Positions 1 to 11,190 of a stretch of DNA of 64,000 nucleotides are shown piece after piece. This DNA comes from Kingdonia uniflora. Taxonomy: Eukaryota > Streptophyta > Magnoliopsida > Ranunculales > Circaeasteraceae. How positions within the stretch are numbered: the first letter of the stretch is position 1; each line of letters opens with the position of its first letter. The stretch is from positions 1,426,001-1,490,000 of the forward strand of contig JACGCM010001948.1 in NCBI GenBank assembly GCA_014058105.1, read 5' to 3'. Below the pieces are notes generated by a model that was not told where the DNA came from, searched no databases, and worked only from the letters and a program-made list of their open reading frames with translations. Position numbers and translations under genes: made by a program.

Positions 1-1229
1 ACCCTATGGAGATTATTTAGTGTGCTCAGGCTCATTTCATTAAGGAGGGAGATCACTTTATTAGTACTATTCATAAAGAGTTTATCTTTGAAGAGGGCTC
101 TATAACTCGGAGTCCTATTGCTATTCCGATCAGTGTTGATATGCCTCCGTATTTATCTGATATTAACACTGTGACGAGTATGATTTCAAACCCTGTTCCA
201 GACCCCATCGTTATACCAGCTCCCCCTTAAATTTTTCTTTCACCCGCTTTTGTCCAGTTTCCTGTCGTTCCACCTCCACCTCTAGCCCAGCCTCTTACTC
301 TTACTCAAAGATCCCCTAGAGAGAGGCGTTGAGCCATTTCTTTAGATTACCATCTTTATTTAGTTGAAGGGGATTTATTTGATTTTGAGGATCCATTATC
401 TTTTCGTATGGCTATGGCTAGTAGTTTTGAAGATCAGTGGCGTAATGCCATGACGAAGGAGATGGATTCTATGTCTCACAACTTTGTGTGGAAGTTAATG
501 CCTTTACTTGAAGGATCTAAGGTAGCTGAATAAAAGTGGATCTTTAAGCTCAAACAATATTATGTAGGGACGGTTGAGCATTTTAAAGCGTGACTTCTTG
601 CGAAGGGTTTTAAGCAACATCCAGGAATTGACTTTGACGAGACTTTCTCACCAATTTTGAAGAAGGATTCATAACGGATAATTTTGGCTCTTACGACACA
701 TTTTTGACTTGGAGCTTCACTAGATGGACGTTAAGATAATTTTTCTTTATGGGCATTTCAATGAGGAGATTGATATGTACCAACCCGAAGGTTTTGAGAC
801 CGAATGTAATGTCTGACTATTTAAAGAGGACAAGAGATTACAGATTGGTTTATAGGAGATCAGATGAGCTTATGATTTTGGGCTACTCTGACTCAGATTT
901 TGCTAGAGTTTCTTTGAGGATCGCTCTTTTGGGTAGGAGTAGTTATTGGTTTATATAATTTACTATTATTGCACTAGGATTATTTATCCATATGAGAGTT
1001 ATTCCTAATTATTATTTTAGTCGACATTCAGAGTTTATTTTGATTATTTAGCTGCTATTATATTTGGATTTGTTATTATATGTGCACATATTTAGTTTAA
1101 ATTATGTAATTGCAATAAAGATTTAGATATGAGTGATTTTATCACATGACGGTTGACTAAGTATCAAATGCCTATAGAGAATACTGAAATGTTTCTTAAG
1201 TTTGCTTGGGCTGGATATGGGTAGGCTCC
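1..1229 (+). pseudogene. copia-1: broken reverse transcriptase and RNase H region of a Ty1/copia polyprotein
   Basis: Seen: patches in all three forward frames read as copia pol. About 430-480 gives WRNAMTKEMDSM, the usual start of the copia reverse transcriptase. About 600-660 gives KGFKQHPGIDFDETFSP. About 881-906 gives GYSDSDFA, the RNase H motif with its acidic residues. Stops and frameshifts occur throughout, and the YVDD core is missing, so reverse transcriptase and RNase H have been joined by a deletion near 720-800. The product would have copied element RNA to DNA. It runs into a polypurine tract and LTR at 1672, which fixes orientation. The short reading frame at 749-958 is part of this wreck, not a separate gene. 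Family assignment is firm; exact borders are not. Confidence 0.8.
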
Positions 1230-1671
1230 ACATCCTTTGGCCTTCATTTCAGTATGAGCGATGATCTTCGCATGACAGTTTGTCTAAGTATTGAGATGAC
1301 ATGTGTCTGGTAAACACGTGTTGCGGGATACTAATGGAAATGTACTAGCACATCATTAAGGTGTACATTTTCCATTCACACGTTAAACTCCATCAGTAAA
1401 GAAATAATACTTAAAACCTATTGAGGTTGCTAGCCTGATGTCCACAATATGAACTAAGCATGTGCTCAAAGGTCTGACCAAAATTTGTCCGTGAACTGTG
1501 TTAGCCATCTTTTTAGTTGTAGAATAGCAGTCAAGTTCGATGTAACATTGCCTTCGACAAATTATGATGTGTGGTTTTAAAAAATAAATGATGGCCATCC
1601 ACTTTTCATAAAACCTTGAATCAGGCTAAAAATATTTTTCATAAAAATTGAGTTAGCGTCGGGTGGGAGAT
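1230..1671 (+). other. copia-1 3' untranslated region ending in a polypurine tract
   Basis: No coding potential is seen. The stretch ends in GGGTGGGAGA at 1661-1670, directly before TGTTGG, the layout of a copia polypurine tract and 3' LTR. The polypurine tract primes plus-strand DNA synthesis in reverse transcription. Confidence 0.6.
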
Positions 1672-2040
1672 TGTTGGATTTTCCATATATATCAATACTA
1701 CTCAATGTTTTAACTTCCAGTTCATGAGCACACATGTTATTAGGTCATATAAGTGTTTTGGTTGTGCCCAATTGTTATACCAAGTTAAGGTTGGTGGGAC
1801 CTAGTATTACTTTTTATTAGGGCTTAAGGGTATAATGAGAAGACCACTCAAACCCTATCAGGTTAAATAGAGAAGAAGACCCTCTTGGAGGTTATTACAC
1901 AAAAATCCATCCCATTAAGGTCTACAACCAATCCAAGGGAAGACTCCACTCAAGAACAAAGGATTTTCATAGAGCAGGAGAAGATGTTAGTATTAATCTT
2001 ATTTACATGTTCAGATATTGATCATAGCTAATTGTATGAT
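1672..2040 (+). repeat. copia-1 3' LTR (right end uncertain)
   Basis: Begins TGTTGGATTTTCC straight after the polypurine tract, a typical copia LTR start. No second copy is in the window, so the right end cannot be set by comparison; about 2040 is a guess. Contains no gene. Confidence 0.55.
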
Positions 2041-2158
2041 TTCCCAACTCTCATTTATTATATGCTTGCCAAATACTGTCCAAAATTGTGAAGAAAAGAG
2101 ATAACGAATACAAAACCTTTTTTTGGTATCTGCTGAAAGATAGATATGTATAATTACT

Positions 2159-2852
2159 CTAAATAAATTGAACGAGGAACTTGTGTGTGAAGAGTGAAGA
2201 TAGATGAAAACTAAATATTAGAAACCCAATCACATTGAAATAAGGCATGAGTAATATTTTCAACCTGTTTCTGACAGATAGGAAAAATATAATCATTAAT
2301 AATGTGGTTTTTCTATAGTCTATCTTTGACTGGAAGTAGATTCTTAAATAATTTCCATGCAAACATTTATGATCTAAAAGGTAGACCCAACTTCCATATA
2401 AGATGCATCCATTTAGGAGGGGGGAAAGAATTCAGAGAAATAGAGGCAGACAAAACATTATAAGCTGATTTGATAGTAGCCATTTGACAATGTACTGAGT
2501 GGTTTAAGTAGCCAGAGGAATGGCTTTAATAGCATCAACTTCAGCAGGACTAAAAAGTAGATGGAGTAAAGGGATATTCCAGAGTCTAGAATGTGGGAGG
2601 ATTAGATTTGCTACCCATTAAAATTGGATATCAGACTTTGGAGAGGTAACCAGTTTATACTGTGGTAGGGCTGGAACCCAATTATCTTTCCAAATATTGA
2701 TATTAGAACCATCACCTATAGTCCATCCAAGGTATGGTTTAATAAGATCTCTAGCTTGAATAACATCTTTCCAGAATCTAGAGTGATAAACTCGTTTTTG
2801 ACAATATAAAAATAGTTCAGAAGGAAAATACTTAGCTTTAAAAAATTATGAG
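2159..2852 (-). pseudogene. LINE-1 ORF2 C-terminus with zf-RVT motif
   Basis: The minus strand at about 2300-2220 reads FPICQKQVENITHALFQC, the zinc-binding zf-RVT motif found at the end of plant LINE ORF2 proteins. It is CxxC-like, but the first cysteine is replaced by phenylalanine. The rest, between the reverse transcriptase and this motif, is in broken frames with no further recognisable domain. Known of the family: zf-RVT follows the reverse transcriptase and its role is not well defined. Confidence 0.65.
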
Positions 2853-4536
2853 TTAAAAGTGTCGGGTTTCCGAAAGTAATTTCCAAGTAAATTTAGCCAA
2901 CAGTGCAATATTTTGGTAAAAGGAGTGTCGAATACCAAGACCACTAGTCTTTCTAGAGTGTATGATATGAGGCCAAGTAACTAAATGATTCTTAGGGGTA
3001 CCTGCAGAAGTAAAACCCCACCAGAAGTTTCGATGAAGACTATTTAACTCATTAAGGATACTTTTGGGGAGTAGAGTTGTAGACATTTGATAAACAGAGA
3101 GGGCACTAGAAGCACTCTTTATAAGAGTAGTTCTAGCTGCTTGACTTAAAGTTTTAGTTTTCCAGTGTTGTAACTTTTGTTTGACTCTTGATGTAATATA
3201 AGCATAATCCAATCTTTTATATTTGGAAAGAAGCACCGGAGTACCAAGGTACTTGGAATTAAAATGTGCTTTCTGAATTCCCAAATACGTCTAAGAATTT
3301 TTTGAACTCTCTTAGAGATATTGGGACTTACAAAAATCTCTGATTTATTATAGTTAATATCTTGACCAGATAGATGTTTATAAGTTCCCAACACATCTTT
3401 AATAGTACCAGCTTCCACTAAAGTAGCTTTGCAAAATAAGAAAGAATCATCGACAAAGAGTATATAGGAGATAGGTGGGCCAGTAGACCCGACCCTAGTG
3501 CCACGAAACTCTTTACTCTGTTCTTTTTGCAAGAGAAGTTTAGACAATACTTCAGTACAAAAAATAAATAAATAATGAGAAAGAGGATCTCCCTGGTGAA
3601 AACTTCTAGACGGGTGAAAAAGCCCAAAGGGAGATCCATTAAGTTTAATAAAATAAGAGGGAGTAGCGACTATATTCATAATAGATGTGAGAAGAATCCC
3701 TTTTAATCCAAAGCTTTTTAGAACAGTGTGCAAAAAATCCCATTCTACTTATTATAGGCTTTGCTCATATCAATTTTTAGAGACGTACATCCTTGGATTC
3801 CTCTTTTCTTTTTCTTAAAGAAATTAAGCATTTCATGAACAATTGCAATGTTATTTTGAATAAAACGACCTTTTGTAAAAGTGTTTTGAAAAGGCCCAAC
3901 CAAAGAATGAAGGAAAAGTTTTAATCTATTAGCAATAACCTTAGAGAAGATTTTAATAAGTGTATTACAAAGACTAATAGGCCTAAAATCCGAGACTATA
4001 AAGGGATGTTTAATTTTAGGAATCAGAGTAAGATTTGTGGGATTTAAAACCTTAAAGATATGGGAGGACGAAAAAAGTTGTTGCATAACCTTCATAAGGT
4101 CAAATTTTAAAAAAGGCTAGCATTATTGGAAGAAGAATGGGGTATACCCACCCGGGCCTGGAAACTTATAAGGACTCATAGAAAAGAGGGATTCCTGAAC
4201 TTCCAATTCTGTGAGGGGAAGATTTAGTTGAGATAATTGTTGTGTAGAGAACACTGGGGCAATAAGAGATGAGATCACATCAGTCTGCAATGGATGGTCT
4301 GGAGATCTAGACGTCATAAAAAGAGTTTGGAAATAAGAGAGAAACTCGTTACTAATATGATGTCGATTATCTAACCACTGTCCTTGAGAGTTTAAAAGAA
4401 ATTCAATATGATTGAAGCTCTTTTGTGCTTTATTAGCCTTATGTAAAAAGGAAGTATTACGATCCCCTTCTTTAAGCCATAACTCCCTAGACTGGTCTCT
4501 CCAATAACATTCTTCTTTTAAGAGAAGAGACTGCAA
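2853..4536 (-). pseudogene. LINE-1 ORF2 reverse transcriptase domain
   Basis: Minus-strand segments 4536-4123, 4095-3745, 3733-3146 and 3284-2853 join across frameshifts into one reverse transcriptase. Visible blocks in order: a PGPGGYTPFFFQ region that opens the fingers, DFRPISLCN, LKIDMSKAYNK (the first catalytic aspartate block), HQGDPLSHYLF, and YILFVDDSFLF (catalytic FVDD, both aspartates kept). Downstream comes the thumb region with KYLGTPVLLSKYKRLDY. The enzyme would have copied LINE RNA at the nicked target. Several frameshifts and stops make it dead. Family call is secure. Confidence 0.85.
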
Positions 4537-5561
4537 TTAAAATTGAAGAGACAACAACTTATTCTTATCAAGAGACGCGTTCAATTTTTGTATGTGAGAA
4601 ATTTGTTGTTCCATCTTGGTTATCTGATTTTGAATATCCGCAACTTGAGTCTTATCCCAATGTTTAAGAGTTGTTTTCAAATTATTAAGTTTAGAATGAA
4701 ACCGGAAAGAATGGGACCCATGAGCCTGAGATTGGGTCAAATTATCTTGAATAAACTGCTTACAATCAAAGTTAAGAAACCACGATGATTTAAAATGGAA
4801 TTGCCGATATAGGCCAATCTCCGAAGGAAAGGTCTGAAGTATAATAAGGCCATGATCAGACGACAAAATAGGGTAATTTATAAGTTCTGCATTTGGGAAT
4901 AACTGATACCATAAAGGGTTACAGAAAGCTCGATCGATACGCTGTCTCAAGAATTGACCTAAAGAATTATTATTAGTCCATGTTAGGGCATGCCCAGAAA
5001 ATTAATATCTTGTAGATGTGACGTAGAAACAAAATTCTAAAAGCCAGAGTTTACAGTAAAATGAGAGGAGTGTTGTGCATATCAGTCATGAGGAGAAAGA
5101 ACTTCATTAGAATCTCCAAGAAGTAGCCAAGGGTAAGAAAGAGAGGGACCAATCAAAGCATCCTACAAATAATTTATGTATTGTTTAACAGGAATATCAT
5201 GTAAAAAGGAGCAAAGCCACGTTGAATATGGAGGGTGGGAAGTAATAAGCGTTTGGAGAATGTAATCACAAGAGTAAATAATATTTAAGTCCACAGAGTC
5301 TTTCCACATAAGCCAAAGGCCATTTTTAAGACCCTGGGAGGGTAAAACAAAGTTATTAATATACCCTAGTTTATGTAATCTAGAGTAACTATAATCCATA
5401 CCTAATTTTGTTTCAATCACCAAGAGAATATCAGGTTGTTCTTTCTTAATGTGGGATTTAAGTTGTGAAACTGTCGTGGATTTCCCTCTACCACAACAGT
5501 TCCAGCTGGAGATCTTCATTAAACTTGTGGCGGCTTTTGGCCTACCACCAAAACCATACAT
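4537..5561 (-). pseudogene. LINE-1 ORF2 endonuclease (APE/EEP type)
   Basis: The minus strand from about 5518 reads MKISSWNCCGRG, the N-terminal motif of plant LINE endonucleases, then VIETKLG (metal-binding glutamate) and, near 5130, LLGDSNEV, where GDSN replaces the usual GDFN. The C-terminal half, 4950-4537, has RIDRAFCNPLW and SSDHGL (catalytic SDH). This domain nicks target DNA to start reverse transcription. A stop at about 5161 and further stops and a frame change around 4960-5080 break it. Key residues look mostly kept, so decay seems to be through stops and frameshifts rather than loss of catalytic residues. Confidence 0.8.
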
Positions 5562-5569
5562 GAAGAAGC

Positions 5570-7600
5570 ATAAAGATTGGAATAAAATAAGAAACTATAG
5601 GAGTATTTAAATATATACAGGGAGGTGTAACATGAAAACAATGAAAGAGTAAACTGAGAACTTCCAAAAGGGAACCAGCAACATAACTGAGAATGTAATA
5701 TAAGAAAAAAAAGACAATACCATATAATGGGGAAGGTAATGAGCTTCAGTAGTGAGGGGTTGGTAGCCCAAACCAGATACTGAAGAATAAAGACTTTGTT
5801 CAGTGAGAAGAGCAATAGACTGTTCGAAGAAAGAATATGAAAAGTCTAGTGATGGGAAAAGATCGTCCCACCTTGGAGCATGAGATAATTAAAACTCAGT
5901 TTCATCACAATAAAGTAAAGAGGCATCTAAAGCATCAGAAGGAAATGAAGATGCAGTAGGGGGTGGGGGTAATAAAGGTGGAGACGTAGAAATCAGGGCA
6001 GCGTTAGCTCCATGAGTAAGAAACGTTCCATATTCACACAAAAAAATAGGATAAGGGGAAGTCAATGGATTGGTGACTGCATTAACATGATCTTGCATGT
6101 GCTCAAGTTGTGTATGATTAAGGGTAACAAAAGAGTCCAGGGAAATGAGTGTTTATGGAGATAGCAGGGGTTTAAGAGGGGAGTCAAGATTAACCAGCTG
6201 GATGGGGCCAATAAAAGGTTGCCTTTCCATGTCCTCCACCAAAACCTGGGTGACAAGGTTTCTTAATCGAGCCTCACGAGTACAACCACTAACAACCGAG
6301 GTAGGTACTGTAGGATAAAGACGTAAAGGAGTATTTCTTTTATGGTTATACAAAACCACTGGGTTGAGAGCCTCATGGACAGAACCGCATCATTTAGAAA
6401 AAATCTTAAGTCGTTCCTGATGAGGAGGGGCCATAGTGAGTGAGTTGAAAAAGAATAACAAGAGCCTGGTATGATAATGGGAATGAAAGAGAGAACAATA
6501 GCAAACCTACTGTGTGTAGTTGGGAGATAATGTTATGGCATCGAATTAAACAAGTGTTTGCACCGCTCGAGAGAGCAACAGTAAAGGCTCTGTGAAGAAA
6601 AAATATTCCCAGGGTGGAAAGTAGTAAGAAGGGCCTAGAATAAAATATAAATAAATGTGGAGGGGTGGGGGAGAATATAGAAAACCAGAAATACCCTTAT
6701 CTTTATAACTATACCAAGCATAATGAGGAGGGTAGTGAGTAACATAAATTTTCCAACTGTATTGTTCACAAAAAGAAGAAGAAAAGCTTTGGAGGAAGCA
6801 GTGGATGAGAAAAAGAATATTTAACGGCAAAAAACTATAGTTGCCACCCTTCGTGCACAACACAAAGTACAAACCAAAATGATAAGGATATCTAAAATTA
6901 AACACTAAAAATGTAACCAGTACCTGAACAGTTTTAGATTTTTTGTTGAGAGCTTGTGTTATAGTATAACGATCGTAATCATTAGCGATATCCGTATATG
7001 AGCGTTCCCTCATACAATGCCACCCCCCAGATTCATGCCCATGGGAGGGTAAAAGATCATATTCAAAAGCATCCGCCGAATGGGCAACAACACCAGGTCC
7101 CAAAGTCGATGGCGGGGAAAATGGTGGTATAGGAATAGTAATGACCGGGTGTGACAGTGCAATGGAGTCAGGGGGCACTAGAAATGGAGAAGAAATAGTA
7201 TACATCAGTTTATCAAAAGTAAAAACCCTCGTTGGTGCCGTAGAGGTAGAGGGGGCCATAAAACCTTGATTCTGAGGTAAAACAACGTATGGTAACACAA
7301 TCGAGATGGGAATAACTGTAATAGCCGTAGGAAGAGCATTATCAAATGGTACCATATGCGTTTGGGGTAGTATAGTAGGGTGTACTGCAGTTGGGGGGGG
7401 GTCTCTATATGAGAAACAGGATGGACATTAGGGGTAGGTGGCACGGAGGCTCCGTGATCCATTTCCACATTTTACATGTACGTAGGAGGAGAAAAGGGTG
7501 TAGGTAATAGGCTTTCACCTTGGTTAAAAGGATCCAGTGGTAAACTGAGATATGAAGGAGTGGGAGAGAGTGCACGCCGTCCTGAAGCTTATGTCAAACA
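5570..7600 (-). pseudogene. probable LINE-1 ORF1 tail and ORF1-ORF2 linker
   Basis: The minus strand holds proline-, serine- and threonine-rich frames at 7570-6546 and 6359-5889 and a linker that leads into the endonuclease without a clear break. No RNA-binding or zinc-knuckle domain of a plant LINE ORF1 is visible. A strong splice-donor-like CAG|GTACTGG sits near 6926, so part of 7570-6930 could instead be an exon of element B's antisense gene. I favour LINE ORF1 because the stretch continues towards ORF2 in the same orientation, but the function is not recognised and the assignment is weak. Confidence 0.35.
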
Positions 7601-7744
7601 GTAAAAATATAGGCAATTACTCAGTTCTTAACCCCTACATTCTCAACTTTGATATCCCCAAATCAATCTCATATAAAGGCGATGAACATACAACATCAAA
7701 TACATAATACTAGAAAACACAATAAGAAATAGAAGAACAAGTCA

Positions 7745-7936
7745 CTAACCTGTACTATAAGAACCACAATATTCTACTTTACCCAAATATTTCATAGAGA
7801 TTGACCGCTCCTGTTGTTTCTCAAACAATTTTTTCTCACCAGATAAAGCTTTCTCTACCAAATTACACTTAGAACTCAAACGTTTCTCCTCTCTGGAGAT
7901 ATGGGTTACACCACTTTTTCTTCTTCTCTTTATCAC
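7745..7936 (-). pseudogene. Element B aORF first exon (module M3)
   Basis: Minus-strand exon ending in the residues LGKVEYCGSYSTG, which match LGKVEDCCSSSTG in element C (38299-38340). Both are followed by a splice donor, ACAG|GTTAGTGAC here and ACAG|GTTGGTGAC in C. It is the 5' exon of the antisense gene whose second exon in C carries the Transposase_28-like domain; in B that exon is gone. A TATA box lies upstream at 7978-7972. The true start codon is unclear: the N-terminal part is lysine- and arginine-rich and little conserved. Function unknown. Confidence 0.6.
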
Positions 7937-7971
7937 TGTAAATAATTTATGAGGGAGAGAGAGAGATAAGT

Positions 7972-8022
7972 TTTTATACTCTCCCTCGGTTTATGAAATG
8001 ATGGTACTTTCAGATACGTGTC
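7972..8022 (-). promoter_or_regulatory. Element B aORF promoter: ACGTG box plus TATA box
   Basis: On the minus strand GACACGTATC (8022-8013) is followed 35 bp later by TATAAAA (7978-7972), then a CT-rich leader. Element C has GACACGTGTC and TATAAAA with the same 35-bp gap and a similar CT-rich leader. The pair is conserved while the surrounding DNA has drifted, which suggests function when the element was young. ACGTG cores are bound by plant bZIP and bHLH factors (established); which factor would act here is unknown. Confidence 0.6.
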
Positions 8023-8438
8023 AGTCACCCCTACTGTCTCTACATGCACGCCTTTTCATCTCACGACATCATCATGACTTCTGTGATAACGTCTACTATC
8101 ATCACGTTTGTCCCTACTTTCTGCCATTAACAAAATTTTGTCCCTCTTTCCTAAAGTAATTTGCACGATCAATCATTTTGTTTAATACTCACCAAGATCG
8201 TACCATAATATACGGCATTTCTAAAATAGCTCAATATTCAAATTCAAAATTATCTCCACAGTTGTTAGAATTAGACAGTTGTAATTCATAATATCTGCCA
8301 CATGAGTAGTTCACAAACACATTGATCTAATTTATTTCACTTCGCAGATTCAATCTGCCTCATTCTACAAATAACACGAACAAAATACTGCAAACAGATT
8401 AATTATTTATTTCGAGCTCTTAAAATTTGAGCTTACAA
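8023..8438. other. Element B spacer between M3 and M2
   Basis: AT-rich, no supported reading frame. It should hold the 3' end of the M2 transcript and sequences upstream of the aORF promoter. No repeat or RNA gene is seen. Confidence 0.4.
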
Positions 8439-8788
8439 TCACATGTAGTTATATTTAAAGCAGCCTGGATGATTCACCACACCACATGGTATTATCTCCC
8501 CTCCAGCTGCTCTCTCATCTTCTTCTGTAAGCTTGTCCTGTGCGATCTGTCGAACAACTTCTTCTAACAATGTTGCATCCAGCAGTAACTCACGGAACAC
8601 ATCACACCAGAAAAACCGATCATACTCTGCAAGCCTGCTTTTGTCATCTAGCCCGCCTAACTTCAATGGCCACTCTGGTAACATGACATCACAAGGCAAC
8701 ATGCAAAGCCCTCCTAGAGTTAAGCCACTTTGATATTAAACCTACCTTCCTCTGCATGACGAATATGCTGAGAACGTGTTCTCACCAT
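8439..8788 (-). pseudogene. Element B antisense gene M2 (MVRTRSQ protein)
   Basis: Starts at ATG 8788 with MVRTRSQHIRHAEEG, changes frame near 8725, and continues to the end as ...CGVVNHPGCFKYNYM. Copies in A (20635-20282) and C (37323-37682) share the start, a central acidic-aromatic block (DRFFWCDVFRELLL here, DHFFWYNVFCRSLL in C) and the C-terminal pattern GxxxHxGxF[KR]xN. About 115 residues. It is also related to M1, with the same MVxTRxQ opening. I do not know a named family for it and give no function. One frameshift means this copy is broken. Confidence 0.65.
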
Positions 8789-9621
8789 AGTTACTTGCAA
8801 TCGCTCAACATCAAATTGTCCCTGTAGAAAATATATAGCATAGTTGACAAGGATCACTACTTTATAAAGCCAGTATGAAGATCTTTGGAAATCTAAATCG
8901 TCTCCCCAAAAGATTTTCAGGAAGGATATATTTTGCAAAATCGGAAATAAGAATATCAGCAGAAGCTCGAGAATATTGTGACAGCTAATAATTTCCATTT
9001 TATATCTCCTCAGATTTTATTCACACAGATAATACATCGGCAATGATAGAGTTCGCAATACACAGTCAAGTTCCTCCAGCAGTAGCACCTAAAGTCATAT
9101 ATCATTTACTTACCTACATCAAGACATCTTTTAGTTAGTTCGAATCAACAGCCCGTGAACATATTAATACCCTTAAAACCATCCAATCATCCTTGCCACT
9201 TGTTGCTTACATTCACCAAACGATCTCATTTCATTTTTGGACTCCTCTATTTTCAACCTCACTTTCCACTACCTTTATTGATATACATAATTAGATCATT
9301 ACAATTCGATTTGCTTAAAAATACTCCAGCACAACTTGATGTTTATCACACCAACATATTTCCAGACTTCGTTCTCACTATTTTTCCTTCTACCATTTTT
9401 CTTCATCCGCTGTTCGAACTATTATTTCTCAATACCCAACAAGTCAGTTCGCACAGAATACTATATATATAAATTTAAAGTTTAAAATGCAACATAAAGT
9501 TGACAGAACAAAGATATTTCATTAGTTCAAATATTTCTTACATCTCAAAATTTACAGAATATTTTACAAATCACAACTCTTCCAGACATTTTTTACAGAT
9601 GGTGTTTCAGATTACATCCCC
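8789..9621. other. Element B spacer between M2 and M1
   Basis: Hydrophobic, low-complexity frames occur on both strands (for example 9155-9472 plus), but none has a match in elements A or C. It should contain the M2 promoter and the M1 3' region. I see no gene. Confidence 0.4.
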
Positions 9622-10235
9622 TCAGTTCACACTTCGAAACTCTTCCTCAAGAAAAGTGAAGATGATGAAAAACTGAAGTGTGCTTCCAAACTCTGATCCC
9701 CTACAAGGATGGCCCAGGCAATCCAGGAATTGGAAATCACATAGAGAGTTAAGGCGTCCGTGCTTGAATAAACCCTTCAAAGAAGGATCTTCTTCACAAC
9801 CAAAGACGATGATTGTACGGAAGAAAAAAATCTCCTCCACCACCGTCTCATCCACCATAACCCCCACCACCCCGAGTGACAGATAGGGAAGGAGGATCCT
9901 ATTTTTTAGAAAGAGCCCACTCACCAGCAAGGTACCGATGAGACTCCCTTGGACGAACGCCTGCCGCTTCATCTTTAGTTATAACATCTTCATCCGCCAG
10001 TAGCCACAACCCATTTTGGCGCTCCCCCTTCGATGTAATAGATAATAGAAATAGACCATTTGGAAATGGCCATCCTCTACCTCCTCACCTCCTCGTATGT
10101 CATCCTGTGAAAGGTATGAGACTTTGGAATTGGCGTAGGAATGCTCAAGGATTGGTTCCCAAAGTATTAAAAGCAAAATTCTACCACTTTCGCCAGGATC
10201 CTCGCCTCCTGGGATTGTTGTCTAGTAGTTACCAT
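9622..10235 (-). pseudogene. Element B antisense gene M1 (MVTTRQQ protein)
   Basis: ATG at 10235 opens MVTTRQQSQEARI; after one stop and a frame change it reads ...HFQMVYFYYLLHRR, matching CQMVRFYYLLTSE of element C. The part at 9972-9622 is open for 116 codons and is rich in glycine, valine and acidic residues (GVVGVMVDETVVEEIFFF). Element A has a similar stretch in the same place and direction; in C the matching stretch lies in the opposite direction. Leader bases before the ATG (CTGTAAC...GAGGATGG) also match C. Product function unknown; related to M2 by its opening. Confidence 0.6.
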
Positions 10236-10580
10236 CCTCTCAAATCGAAGGAAGGTTACAGGTTATAGAGAGAAAGTGACAGACAAAAAGAAATATAAGA
10301 AAAGGTTAGAAAAATACTTGGTTAATCATAATTGCAACAAACAAGTCAGAGTGTTATTAATACTACAATCAGCATTAAAGACGACTTTCCAAATTCCCAA
10401 CGTCGGAAGGAATTCCCATGCAACAATATTGACCAGAACTATTGGTTCTAGGAAACCCAATAACCATAAATAAATATTCATGAAGACGCATTGGAAATAA
10501 TTCCTAGGTATTAATTACAGTGTTATTGAAGCTTCTCAACCAATACTACTCGCCCATAATGTTTATCGTACTATTGGCTA
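10236..10580. other. Element B leader of M1 and region before the polypurine tract
   Basis: Should hold the promoter and leader of M1 on the minus strand. A weak TATATTTC-like box lies near 10295. A CTTCTCAACCAA...CTACTCGCCCA stretch at 10532-10556 also occurs before the polypurine tract of C. No gene is seen. Confidence 0.4.
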
Positions 10581-10592
10581 AGAGGGGGCGGT
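10581..10592 (+). other. Element B polypurine tract
   Basis: AGAGGGGGCGGT immediately before the LTR start TGTAGTGG. Same sequence type as in C (35701-35715, minus strand). Confidence 0.8.
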
Positions 10593-11190
10593 TGTAGTGG
10601 CTTATTCTGCATCTTGAGCTCATGATGGCTTATTCTGCATCTTGAGCTCATGATTCATCTTCGACCATAATACGACTACTTGACCTCGTCAACATACACG
10701 TGGAACAATTTATGACACATTACAGTTACAGAGTTCTATTCATCACTTTTGACCTATACATTAACAGTTCAAGTCAACAAGTGCACCGTCATCAATAAAG
10801 CCATTACAAAATAGCAAGATCAGACTGTTACACAATCAATTCAAAGACTATCAAATATATCTATATTGTAACGCCCATCATTAAGAATAATAATGGTCAT
10901 CAAATGATCAGATTATAAGACCTATAAAGAGGACCATAGAATTCCATATTAAGGACGGAAGAATCCTTATTCAACACTATATACCAAAATACTCAGGGCA
11001 TCCCTTGTAATAGCTAGAAACTATTAATAACATCTCTCTTTCTAAATCCTCAAGAGAGGTCGTAGTTTTTAACCTATTCAAAGGTTTTTCATGCTAAACT
11101 TTGTGCTAGTGTTTGTCCATTATTCATCTAAAAGCTCTGAATATCCTTGGTGTGAAGACTAAATTTGAGATACAAAATTAGGCTATTACA
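10593..11190 (+). repeat. Element B 3' LTR
   Basis: 598 bp from TGTAGTGG to CTATTACA, with TG...CA ends. Its opening matches the C LTR opening (TGTGGTGGCTTATTCCGCATC). A CTATAAAG TATA box lies at 10922. A 28-bp unit at 10599-10626 is repeated exactly at 10627-10654. The LTR provided the promoter and poly-A signal of the element. Right neighbour is copia-2 coding sequence. Confidence 0.85.
10599..10654 (+). repeat. 28-bp direct duplication in the B LTR
   Basis: The unit starting GGCTTATTCTGCATC occurs twice head to tail without mismatch, just inside the LTR start. The C LTR has one copy at this point, so it is a recent duplication in the B lineage. Confidence 0.9.

Larger units (their letters stand above)
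2110..7600 (-). mobile_element. LINE-1: L1-type non-LTR retrotransposon on the minus strand
   Basis: Reading the minus strand from 7600 to 2110 gives, in order, a proline-rich ORF1-like tail, an apurinic-type endonuclease, a reverse transcriptase with FVDD, and a zf-RVT zinc motif. This is the order of plant L1-type LINEs. It is split by stops and frameshifts about every 400 bp and cannot be active. The ORF1 RNA-binding domain is not seen, so the copy is probably 5'-truncated, ending near the second-exon position of the antisense gene of element B. I could not find a clear poly-A tail or target duplication; the run of T at about 2118-2124 is the best candidate for the 3' end. Confidence 0.8.
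7600..11190 (+). mobile_element. Element B: 3' part of a Tat-type gypsy element with antisense genes
   Basis: Only the 3' end survives: antisense modules M3, M2 and M1 on the minus strand, then a polypurine tract (AGAGGGGGCG, 10581-10590) and a 3' LTR (10593-11190). The pol genes, which should lie to the left, are absent; LINE-1 begins where the second aORF exon should be. The right end adjoins copia-2 coding sequence, so B went into copia-2. Its LTR and modules are closest to those of element C. Without a left end no target duplication can be proved; the right-hand candidate is TTACT at 11191-11195. Confidence 0.75.

Noticed and set aside
749..958. Separate small gene
   Set aside because: Frame shadow of the broken copia-1 RNase H region, with GYSDSDFA inside it.
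6546..7355. A 269-codon host gene on the minus strand
   Set aside because: Low-complexity proline-rich peptide that leads into LINE-1 or belongs to an aORF exon. No domain, and the second half looks like intron or spacer sequence.
9155..9472. 105-codon plus-strand frame
   Set aside because: Hydrophobic low-complexity peptide, not kept in A or C, in the non-coding spacer of element B.
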